The notes under the pieces are model-generated. The model worked only from the letters and a program-made list of their open reading frames with translations. It was not told the origin of the DNA and made no database searches. Below, in pieces: positions 49,529-59,485 of a DNA stretch of 64,000 bases; position 1 is the first letter of the stretch, and the number at the start of each line of letters is the position of its first letter. Origin of the DNA: Moniliella sp. 'wahieum' (lineage: Eukaryota; Basidiomycota; Moniliellomycetes; Moniliellales; Moniliellaceae); NCBI GenBank assembly GCA_003971905.1, contig RSEE01000091.1:186001-250000 (forward strand). Direction: 5' to 3'. The position numbers and the translations under genes were made by a program.

Positions 49529-49970
49529 GATGGGCGGGTGGGAGTGCGGGCAAGGAGGTGGGGGTGGGGGGAGAGATGGGGCGGTGACAGCAACGCGAGC
49601 AGTGCCACGCCCACACGGCAAGCGCAGGGCAACCAACGGCAACGCAGCACCGGCACGGCGCCAGTCTCACCCGCCTTGGCTCCTTGGCCGGCGGAATGTC
49701 CTATCGCCCAACTCCCATGACCGCGGAATTGGCTACTGGGGTGCAAGTGTCTCATGTCCAAGGTGCATAATTAACAGCTGTCTACCACCACCACTAAGCA
49801 GATTCTCAACCATGCATCCATATCCATACGAGAGCAACAAACAGTGGGTTGGACAAGGGAATACACGGGACTGGATTCGAAAGAGTGGGTGTGACTGGAC
49901 CGGATGGGGCAAGGTAAGGCGAGAGCAGACCAAACCGAACCAAAGTGGGCCAGCTTCCAATTGGACGTTC
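49529..49970. other. Spacer between RVS161 and the transporter
   Basis: The RVS161 promoter lies here; no other feature recognised. Confidence 0.4.
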
Positions 49971-52543
49971 TTAGTCGGCAAACGCCCAGATGGTGCCCAC
50001 GACCGCGGCGACTGCCGACACAGCGAGAATGAAGAGGTCGAGCATGATGGCACCATAGCTCATCTCGTGCCTAAACAGCTTGAGCTTAGCCAACAACGGT
50101 CCGAGCACACAGGTGGTGATGACCAAGAACGAGCCAAGGAAGGCCATCACCTTCTCAAACCCAGGCAACGCAATGGCCGTGAGGGTAATTAGCACCGACA
50201 CACCCACCTGCACACCAATGCGGGCCAAGCGGGAAGTGCGGTCCTCTTCCGCTGGCGCGTAGCTAGCGCCAGCACTATCAGGCAACGCAGCTGCTTCGCC
50301 ACTGGGACCCAAGCCGAGTGAATCGAGGGTGGGGGCGGTACCGAGCGAGGTGGGGCGCTTGGCGTTGGGATCTGCTGTTCCATTCGGCGCAGCGACCGAA
50401 CGTCTGAAGGAAGTAGTGGATGTGCGCGTCAATTTGCGCGACATACGACGGTTGTCGCCCACGGCTCCATACCCTTCTTCCTCCACCGCGAGAGAAGGAC
50501 GGTGGGAGGCGCGCCGGTGCGGGTGGTGAGGCGGGTGCGAGTGCGGGCGTGCATGTGGTGCCGTAGGCTCTTCCACCCCCAGAGCCGACTCGAAGGTATT
50601 GATTACCGGCCGCGCAGCAAGGGCAAACTTGGAAAGCGGGTTGATCACAATCAGCCAGACGGCCACCTGATTGAGTGTGGGCGGGAACCCAGGGGTGCGG
50701 GCCAAGTCCTTGGTGATCTCATCTGAGACGCTCGTTCCAAACATGGCGTACCCCGCCGCCCCCATGGAAAGGTAGAGCACAGTCGCAGCGAGATAAGCGC
50801 GGTCAAGCATCTTGGGGAACTGAATCGGCTCCCGCATGTCCCGTGCCAAGCTGGGGATGACTGGATGGGAGCTGAAACCAGACATGATCAGACCAAACGC
50901 CAAGGGTACGCGGGCCCAGTCGGGACGAACCGTGCCCGAAGGATCCCATTCCCAAAGACTGCCAGGCGCCGAAGGCTTAATCACCCCGTCGACCAGCACC
51001 ACAGCGACAAGCGTCAATGCCGACAGAATTCCGACGACACTCACAGGGCTCAAGAGTTTGAGCGGGAGGAAGATGGTGGGGAGAACCAAGGCAAGGCAGA
51101 CGAGCTTGTATGCATTCGCGCCAGGGCCGGTGGGGAAGATGGCGTGCAAACTGTCGGCAAAGAGGATCACCAAAGCCACGCACACCGCCCAGAGTTCCAG
51201 GCAGAAGAGGGTACTAACCCACGCGCGCGCACGGGGGCCGAATGCATACGAGCCAATATCAGCGTACGTCTTGAGTCTGCCATTGCGTGCCAGAATGCTA
51301 AAGAGAACCTTGCCAGTATAGTTGGTCAACCACCACAGATCAGAAAGAGCAGTGGACCACCAATCCAGCCAGCATAACTAAACGCCAATGGCGTCGCCAG
51401 AATGCCAACGCCCATCACGGCATTGAGGGTGTTGAACCAAGATTGGAGGAAAGTGCTCGTACCAGCAGGATAAGCGACCCCTGGAGCCGCATGGGGGTGG
51501 ATAAGCGTGCTACGCCGCCGAGCTGCGATTCCCAGCCCAGACGAACGACGCTTAGCCCCATCCAAAAGGGTGGCCTGCTCCCCATTGGCCATCGAGCCAC
51601 GCAGACCCAGCTTGGGATCCCCATTCTCGAGGCCAGCCGAACTGAGAGGACGAGGATGTGGGTGGGAGCGGCGGGTACGAGAGGCGCTGCTGGATTGAGA
51701 GCGGGATTGACGAGTGCCGAGGAGGCGTCTGCCGGAAGTAGTTGAGTCGGTTGTACTGGGCCGACGACCGCTCGAGCCCAAAGGAGCAGGGGGGTGCAGC
51801 AGACCATCCCCTTTGTCCATGTCGGACCGGCTTCGACGCCGGCCGCGCTCACGCCCCTCGTCCTGGGATGGGACATCATCGTCGGCGAGTTTGCGCAGCT
51901 TATCATTACGTGCCTGCAGTGCCGCACGCGAAAGATTGCTCAGGCCCCGGCTGCCCTGGTTCAAACCAAGCCCGTCGTTCAAGTGCGCCGCGTCTGCCTG
52001 CCCTCCCAGAGGAGCACGCGCATTCGAGGGAAGTTGTTCTCCAACCCAGTGGTTAGGTAGATGGACGAAGGTCGACAGTCGTGCCGCCGGCCTCATCGTC
52101 TTCGCCGTGCTCGCTTTCGGACGGGCAAGGCCATCGTCCACAGGGGCTTCAGACGCATCAGGAGTATAGTGGTGGCGTAGTACTGTCCCGAGCCCTCCTC
52201 CTCCTCTTCCTCGTCACCGCTGTACTCTTCGTCCTCATCTTCGTCATAATAGTCCTCGTCATCTTCGAAAGAGTCGGAGGCGTCAAAAGCCTGCTCCTCA
52301 TCCGAGGCGCCAGGGATGTAGTGTTCGACAAAGGAAGGCGAGGTGCCAATGTTTCGCGTAGAAGGCCTGGGAGCGGGAGTAGGACCAAACAAGATCCAAG
52401 CTGCTCTTCCATGTTGGCTGCTGGTGGCCACGAGTCTCGCGATCGCGGCGGCCAGAGGAAGGGCCAGGAGCGGCGCCTCTACCGCTAGGCCCAGGCACGG
52501 GGCGGGCGGGGATGGGCTTGCCACTGGGCGCGGCGGCAGGCAT
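49971..52543 (-). CDS. Vacuolar-type amino-acid transporter (AAAP/Avt family)
   Basis: ATG 52543-52541 (MPAAAPSGKPIPARPVPGP) leads to a long cytosolic N terminus. It has an acidic run (SFEDDEDYYDEDEDEEYSGD) and a Ser/Arg-rich part. The transporter core starts STFLQSWFNTLNAVMGVGIL, the Avt1/Avt3 signature, then ATPLAFSYAGWIGGPLLFLI. After one missing base at about 51330 come NYTGKVLFSILARNGRLKTY, ADIGSYAFGPRARAWVSTLF, FGLIMSGFSSHPVIPSLARD and MGAAGYAMFGTSVSDEITKD. A His-rich cytosolic loop precedes the last helices, ending GTIWAFAD. About 11 membrane helices are visible. Such proteins exchange amino acids for protons at the vacuole. The acidic leader is typical of Avt1. Confidence 0.82.
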
Positions 52544-53016
52544 CAAGTCGGGTTCGATTGGTGGGCACCTCAAGCGAGGGTGGAGGGCGAGCGGGGGGTG
52601 GTGGTGCGCTGGAAGAAGACGAGAAAGAGCAAAGATAAGCGGAGCAGCCGACGTTCGCTGCAACCAAACCACGCCAGTGTTCTGCGTTTCTCTTGCTTTT
52701 CCTTTCCCTTTTCGGCTATGGCGGCCAAGCACGCCCATTGAAACATTCAGCTGGTGTGATGGTCGGTGGACGCAGATCCTCCGGACCTGGTCTAAGATTA
52801 TCGATTATCGATTAAGTCTACCACACTGCATGTATCGTGACACTGGCGCCAGCAGCCAGCGTCGCCAAGTATACGCGAGTCACGCGCGTCTCGCCATAGC
52901 ATTCATGAGCCAGCAGCAGCGCATCCCAATGGCATCAAATACATCATGCGCCACACCCAAACTCTCCGCCCGGTCCGGGAGCAGGCACACTGCCCTGCAC
53001 CCGCTCCATCTCACCC
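52544..53016. other. Intergenic with ATCGATT heptamer array
   Basis: This lies between the 3' end of ATG9 and the 5' end of the transporter, both on the minus strand. Apart from the heptamer array at 52796-52814, nothing was recognised. Confidence 0.5.
52796..52814. repeat. Heptamer array (ATCGATT)n
   Basis: Two units with half-units at both sides. The palindrome ATCGAT occurs here with spacer T, elsewhere with C or A. Confidence 0.8.
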
Positions 53017-55963
53017 TTACCACCGCCGTGGACCAGGCCCAGTGAGATACATCTGGTCCAACAGCCCCCGCACCCCCGCCTGGGCGGCCGCCATCTGCGG
53101 CGTCGGCTCTGGCATCGACGACGCGGCCAACGCAGCGGGGTCTTCAAAGCCATCCTCCATCATGGCCGGGTTGTTGGTGCCGGTCCGGGCCCTCCTCCTC
53201 CCCCTGGTTCCACTCCTACCTCGCCACTTGGGCGTCCCGAGCGTGGCAAGCTGCCCTGGCTCTCTTCCACCGCCTGGAGCGGGGCTGACCGCACAGCCAA
53301 AGGCGACGTACTGGCCGCCAAACCTGTGCCCATCCTCCCAGCCAAACCCAGCTGGATCGAGTGGGCAATCTCGTCGTCGGCCCCATAGGCATAGGGATTG
53401 TACCCATTGCTAGGGTAGCCCGGGTTCGGGCCCATGCCCGAACCGGTGCCGGTCCCTGCGGCGCCCAGCATCACCGAATTCATCGGGGTAAAGTGAAGGC
53501 GCCTCCGCTGCACAAGGGGAGACGATGCGGTACGCACCCCGCTTGCCTCTCCTTCGGGCTTGCCTGCCATTCGTGAGAGGTACAGGTTCAGCGAGCGCGA
53601 TGGGGTTGCCAGTCCGGGTGGGCGGCCTTAAAGTTGAGCACTGATTGTTCCATTTTCCCCTCCTTGGAAGCCATCCGCTGATCCGCGGCTGACTCGGGCG
53701 CCCCATACGCATTAGACCCGTTGCGCTCCAGGTTAAAGTCGGCAAAGGCACAAACGTAACCCAATCCTTCGACATATACAGTGTAGGTCCGGAAAAAATC
53801 GATGATCGCCTCCGCACTCTGAGGCAGAGAGCGCCAGAGAATAAATGGGGTCAGGAGCACCGACCACAACTCGGTGACAAACAGACTGATCTTCAACTGG
53901 CACAATCGACCAAACTCTTGGTGCACCTCGGCGCTGTGAAAATGCCCGACCCAGTGCGGAGGGAGGTAATGAATGTAGTCCACCACCTCAGCCAGAGTCT
54001 GTTCCGGGTCAAAGACCAGATGTTCCTCGGGGATCATGCCACGCGCCACGGCGGTAATGGTGGCAAACACGCTGACGTAGAATAGAACACTGCGCTGTCC
54101 GCCGAGATAAAAGTGGAGGAACAAGTCCGAGTCGTACAGAGACGCCAGTAGTAACACCGCCGTGAACGCACCAGCGACAAAGGCGACGAAGCGGGCAACA
54201 ATGGCGACCGATTCCTTAGGAAACTGGTTGATGTACCTTCGGGCAGCAGGGTAGGATGAATTCGTCGCTTGAAGAGGTGTGGCAGCTCGTTAAATTCGCG
54301 AAACTTCCAGCGGGCCCATTCAGTGTACTGCCGCGAACCCAGATTGGAAGGATCCTTGTGATACTCTTCAAAGTAGCGGAGAAACGAGTAGACCAACACA
54401 TAGCACAATGAAGGGAGAGCACAGCGTGTTGACCAACGCCATGAAATAGAAGCGATGGCGTAGACCCCTGATCAACGGCTCGCGGTACCGCTCCGAAAGA
54501 AATTGCTTCCGGAGCACAGAGTGCTCGTCAAACAGAAAGTCCAAGAGACAGTACTTGAGGTTCCACAGTAGGCTGCGCGTCAAAATGGGCTCAGGTGTAA
54601 TGCCAACAAAACGGACCCAATAGGCCATACGCGGCGACAAGGGAGGCCGAAGATCCGGAACGTCCTTGTTGAAGAGGGCAATGAGGAAATTTTCTTGGCG
54701 CATGATCCGATTTGCCACATTGTGTGCATCCATCGTGTTCGCCGAAGGGGGGGAGTCCCCCGGACGGCTGCTACTACCGGCAGCAGCTGGGTTCGTTGGG
54801 TCGGTCAAGGTGAGTGTTACGAGGCTCGAGTGAGACGATAGGATTGGTGGTCCGCAGGTTGGAGAGGCGATTCACAACTTCGTTCCATGAGATGGAGGCC
54901 ACGTCCGCCTAAAGAAAAAGTGTCAGCATAAGCATCTCAGCGTGTAGGAATGATGGAGTTTGGGACATACGTCAGGAATGTCGAGAACATAAGTGTAAAA
55001 GCGGCGCATAGCCCAAAGCTGGGGGATCTGAAATGCGGTGGCCACAACCTGCCAGGCAAAGATCAGAAACAGGAAGAAGTAGAGCAGCTTGGAGGAAAAG
55101 GAAAAACGGGAAAAACATTGGGGAACAATGATGTCGTCCAGCTGGCCATTGTGGCGGATCTTACTGAAGTCGAGGCATCCACCAATAAAGGTGGAGAAGC
55201 TGACCACAAATGCAAACGTTGCCAAGCCGAGAACTTTGGATAGAACGAGGGCGATGAAACCCTTTCCATAGTAGTAACTGTACGCCTCGCGCAGAAACGC
55301 GTCCAGATCGACAATATTGACCCACTGCCATAGCGCACGATCACGCGGGGAGAGCGCAGCTACCGCTCCACGAGTAGCGGATGAACGGGAAGCATAGTGA
55401 GACCGGTACACCGCCGACGTCACGTCGTCTGGTGGTGGTGGGGGAGAGAAGGCAGAGGAGCGGCGGCGGGAGGTATGAGTGCGGGTATGGGGGGATTGTG
55501 TCTCAACATCAGCATCAAACAGGGGATCTCCTCATTCTTGATGGGTCATAGATGCAGAATGGCTCAGTCCGAGGGCCGAGCGCTCCTTCTCAGCGCGTGC
55601 AGCTATCCTGCGGCCAACGCTGGCGATGGAGGCAGCCATGCTCTGAGCGGCCGCAGCAAATGAGGCTTGTCCATATCCATCGTCGTACACATCGTCATCG
55701 TAATCGTCAACATCAGCCTGGTCATCGTGGTGTTGGTTGTCGTAGTATTCAGGGCCACGGGCGACGGGCGCAGGCGCGGGTGCCCCCGCAGATGACGACG
55801 ATGCGGCATCCGCTGCGCCGGGGCTGGGGGCACTGGCGGGATGCTCCTCCTCAAAGGGCGATGCAATGCTGGTGTCGGCCAGGAGGGTGTGGGAGTGGGG
55901 ATGGGGATGGGTGGAGTGGGGGACAGGAGCTGGCGATTGGTCTGGAAGAAACGGGTCAGCCAT
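53017..55963 (-). CDS. ATG9: Autophagy membrane protein ATG9
   Basis: The only multi-spanning core autophagy protein; a lipid scramblase on vesicles that seed phagophores. ATG 55963-55961 starts [17 protein letters not shown], then a Ser/Asp-rich tail. Core blocks in order: [72 protein letters not shown], an intron near 54970-54909, [114 protein letters not shown] and [20 protein letters not shown]. The C-terminal part is Gly/Pro-rich low complexity to TAA at 53019-53017. Frame changes occur near 55530, 54830, 54410, 54230 and 53600. Confidence 0.92.
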
Positions 55964-56725
55964 GGCGGCGGCGGGAGACAAGGTGGTGGTGGCCGAGCCA
56001 CTGCTAATCGCAATAAGCAGCGGCACACACAGTAGATGGGACAGGAGCCAGCTGACGTCAGCACACCCCGCATTGCGCCTATCAACGTCGACATCAATCT
56101 CAATCTCACTCGCAAGGAGTCGGAGTAGGATTGCATTCAGCTCCACATGTCACAGCAGGCTCGTCGTGCGGGGTTAAATATCTAAGCCAACGCTATTAGC
56201 GCCGAAGAAGTACTCCATACGCGCGGCTCCGCCTTGCTATTAGGGTAGGATACAGGCGTCAAACAGAGAAAACCGGAGGGAACCGGGAAAGCGCACACCC
56301 AACAACCCCTCAGCCGGGGCCCCAGGCGGAAGCCTGGGCCTCAGGCTCCATTGCTATATGCCCTGCTGATTCCAGCCCCCTAGCACCAGCCCCTGGGTGG
56401 TCCGTGCTGTTCCCCGCAAAACAGCCAAGCCACAACAGAGCCGTGCGGAGATGAGAAAACACATGAAAACAAGAATGAGACTAGCCCGTGCAAGTCTTTG
56501 CTCCGCAAAACGGTAGAAAGCTGTGACCACAGAGTGAGAGCACATCATGAGGACCAATATATCGTCCTACTCCTCCTTACTTTTTTCTGCTTCTCCCTCA
56601 CTCTACATATATAACCTGCTGCTCATCTCTTCTTCACCCCCCGCATTCAATTTTCTTTACTGCCAACAAAAGAAAAGCGCTCCCTTTTCCCATTCTCGAT
56701 ATTTCCCCGCCTACCAACCATCAGC
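55964..56725. promoter_or_regulatory. Divergent promoter region of ATG9 and aspartate aminotransferase
   Basis: The two starts face outwards 760 bases apart. A TATA-like CATATATAAC is at 56607-56616, about 110 bases before the aminotransferase ATG, followed by pyrimidine-rich DNA. No TATA-like word was seen close to ATG9. Confidence 0.5.
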
Positions 56726-58035
56726 ATGGATACGACCACGATTGATCCCATTGCCCCGCAGCAGCATCTTGACCACTTCTGGGCCAACGTCCCGCTCACC
56801 CCGCCCGACGCTGTCTTCCGTCTCACGGCCAACTACGAAGCCGACACGAGCGATTGCAAAGTCAACCTTGGTGTAGGTGCCTATCGGGACGAAAGGGCGA
56901 ACCATGGATTCTACCGAGCGTGCAAGCGGCTACAGAAGCATGGATCGCCGATCCTGAGACGACCCACGAGTACCTGCCCATTACAGGGCTAGAGACGTTT
57001 ACCCGAGCAGCAGCTCAGCTGATCTTTGGGTCTGACAGCCCGGTGTTGTCGGCGGGGCAGGTAGCCTCCGTCCAAACCATCTCTGGTACGGGGCAAACCA
57101 TCTGGGGGCCCTCTTTCTCGCACATTTTTACTGCTTCCCTGCAGGGCCCGACGGGACCAAGCAAAAACAGATCTACGTCTCGCGCCCATCGTGACGAAAA
57201 GGGGATCCTTCAGGGCGTCGGGATCACCATGGTAGAGTACCCTTACTACGACCCGCACACCCTCCGCCTCGACTTCACTGCCCTGCTCCATGCCCTGGAC
57301 CAGGCGCCTGATCACAGTATCTTTCTCCTCCACCCGTGTGCCCACAACCCCACCGGTGTCGACCCGACACGAGAACAGTGGCAGGCAATCGCAGCTGCTA
57401 TGGCACGCAAACGTCATTTCGCCTTTTTCGACTGTGCCTACCAAGGCTTTGCCTCGGGCGACCTGGATGCCGACGCATGGGCCATCAGGCACTTTGCTCA
57501 GCGCGGCGACATCCCTTTGCTCGTGTGCCAAAGCTTTTCCAAGAACGCAGGCTTGTACGGCGAGCGAGTTGGCGCACTGCATATCCTTGCGCCTAGTTGC
57601 ATAGCGCAGGTTACTTCCCAACTCAGTACCCTGATTCGGACAGAAGTCAGTACCCCTCCCGCATATGGAGCACAGGTGGTGCGGCGCCTGCTCACGAATG
57701 CAACGTTATCAGCCAGTGGCAAGCGGACGTGAAGACGATGGCATTACGGATCCAGGAGATGCGGCAGGCATTGTTTGCGGCTTTACAGCGCCGTCGTACC
57801 CCCCCGCCGGCCGGCGTGAGTGATTGGTCCCACATACTGGAGCAGATTGGCATGTTTTGTTTTACAGGGCTGAACCCGCTGCAGTGCCAGGTTTTGGTCA
57901 ACAATTATCACATTTACCTAACTGCCAATGGTCGCATTTCCATCGCCGGCCTCACACGGTCCAATGTGGAGTATGTGGCACAGGCCATTGATGACGTGGT
58001 GCGCGCCGCCGACAGAGCGAAGCACTATAGACACA
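56726..58035 (+). CDS. Aspartate aminotransferase, probably cytosolic
   Basis: It interconverts aspartate and 2-oxoglutarate with oxaloacetate and glutamate, using PLP. ATG 56726 starts MDTTTIDPIAPQQHLDHFWA with no evident presequence. Blocks follow: CKVNLGVGAYRDE, PWILPSVQAATEAW, HEYLPITGLETFTRAAAQL, KQKQIYVSRPS, EYPYYDPHTLRLDF, CAHNPTGVDPTREQW, FFDCAYQGFASGDLD (PLP-contacting Asp/Tyr) and SQSFSKNAGLYGERVGAL (PLP-binding Lys). The C-terminal domain ends ISIAGLTRSNVEYVAQAIDD. Frame breaks at 56892, 57090, 57192 and 57706 are each restored by one or two bases, and adding one G to the run at 57090 restores TGANHLGALFLAHFY. The stop is taken near 58035; another frame runs on to 58166. Confidence 0.88.
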
Positions 58036-58257
58036 TTTGCTGTTTGTCGCTCCCTCTCCATTTCATGTTTAAACCTCGGCATTTGAATCCCTCTGCTTTC
58101 TTGTCTCTCTACCCGTATCCTCCCGTCATCCCATCAACCTGCTCTCGGCCCATCCAAAGTTTCTAGTTGATCCCAATCTCATGTTTTCCAGGTCACTCCA
58201 ATCCCATAGCTCCACGTCCGCACCTCGTCCACGGCGTCGCCCCAGTGGCCAGGTGGG
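58036..58257. other. Short spacer between convergent genes
   Basis: It holds the 3' UTRs of the aminotransferase and the SNARE-like gene. No separate feature seen. Confidence 0.4.
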
Positions 58258-59095
58258 CTACGTGAGCCGGATCAGGATAAAGATCAAGATCCAGGAAACG
58301 ACGACGGTGGCAAGGGAGTAGATGGTGAGCCAGGTCATGGAGCGAGCGCGGTGGCTCACCTCGCCCAAGCGACCTCGTGTCCGCGTCATAAAGTCCAGGT
58401 TGCTCGTCAACTTGGTCTCGGCCGCCTCGACGAGATGACGATCCCGTTCCAGTGCCTGAGCCAAGGCTACTGTTGCCTTTCAGTGTCCCGGCCATCCGCA
58501 CCAACTCGCCCATCAGCCCCGCTTGCATTGCGCGCGACGAAGCGTGTTCCGCATTGGCCTGGTCCTCTTCCTCTTCCTCTTTCGTATCCGTCTCGTTTTC
58601 CCCAGCCACAGCTGGGGAGGGAGCCAGAGGAGACGCACCACCATACTCAGCTTCTAGCTCATCCGCATCCAACGCTGGTTGGCGGCGGCGAAGACCCCCT
58701 GCAAGCCCGAGCGCTGCATAAGACTGGGATGGGGGGGGGGGGACGAGGGAGAAAGAGGGGCGGTGAGAGAGGGGCAGAGCCGATGTCGAAGGGACAGATG
58801 CTGATGTGGGCGCAGACACAGGTGCAGTGTTGGCAGGAACAGACCTTGAAGTGGTAGGAGATGAGGTGCCGGCATCAGGCAAAGGAGCGGGAGAAGTGAG
58901 ATCGACACTACCTCCCAGCTCGGCCAGAAGATCTGCAAAGACGGGCTGGGGATGAGGCGACCTGGACGACAGGCAGAGGAATAGGGGGTGCGGTCAGTAG
59001 TCTGCGCTGGTGTCGGTAGGGAGCAACGTGGACCTATCCCCGTTGCAGATGGGGCGAACTTACTGGGACGTGAGCAGCATTGGTGCGGCGGCCAT
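58258..59095 (-). CDS. Tail-anchored SNARE, Use1-like
   Basis: ATG 59095 gives MAAAPMLLTS, an in-phase intron (59063-58962), then SPHPQPVFADLLAELGGSVD and a Ser/Pro-rich region. An acidic DTKEEEEEDQANAEHAS precedes the SNARE-like helix MQAGLMGELVRMAGTLKGNS. After one base change at about 58470 the helix continues with TVALAQALERDRHLVEAAET and KLTSNLDFMTRTRGRLGEV. The C-terminal anchor is TWLTIYSLATVVVSWILIFI followed by LIRLT and TAG. The heptad pattern, position next to a C-terminal anchor, and E-L--MA--LK--S----L resemble Use1, the ER SNARE of Golgi-to-ER retrieval. Sec20 is the alternative. Confidence 0.55.
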
Positions 59096-59485
59096 GGCGA
59101 GGGGGTTAGAGGGAGGTGATGGCAGCGCGGCGGAAATGAGCGCCACGTTCCAACTTCACTTGGAGGGTCCACCACTTAATTAATGAACTCAGTGATCTGT
59201 TCAATGTTTCGACGTTGGCCGGTGTTCAGCGGCTCAGTGCCTATTCGAAGCGCAATTCTGTCGCATAACTGCATGGTCCTTGGGGGGCCTACTACCACTG
59301 GGTTACTGAACCTACCACTGGGTTACTGAACCGCTGAGGAAAGTGAAAACACAAACTACCAGCCCACGTAACCTCATCCGCTAAATGTACTCTCCATCTA
59401 TCTTAATCCTCATCCTCATCATCCTCATCATCCTCATTATCTTTGTCTGGAGGACAAACGGTAGTGCAGTCGCTTAGGCCGCGAG
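59096..59485. other. Intergenic with tandem duplication and simple repeat
   Basis: It contains a 2 x 20 nt tandem repeat (59293-59332) and ATCCTC/ATC simple sequence (59405-59441). No gene recognised. Confidence 0.6.
59293..59332. repeat. Tandem duplication, 2 x 20 nt
   Basis: TACCACTGGGTTACTGAACC occurs twice in direct succession. Confidence 0.9.
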
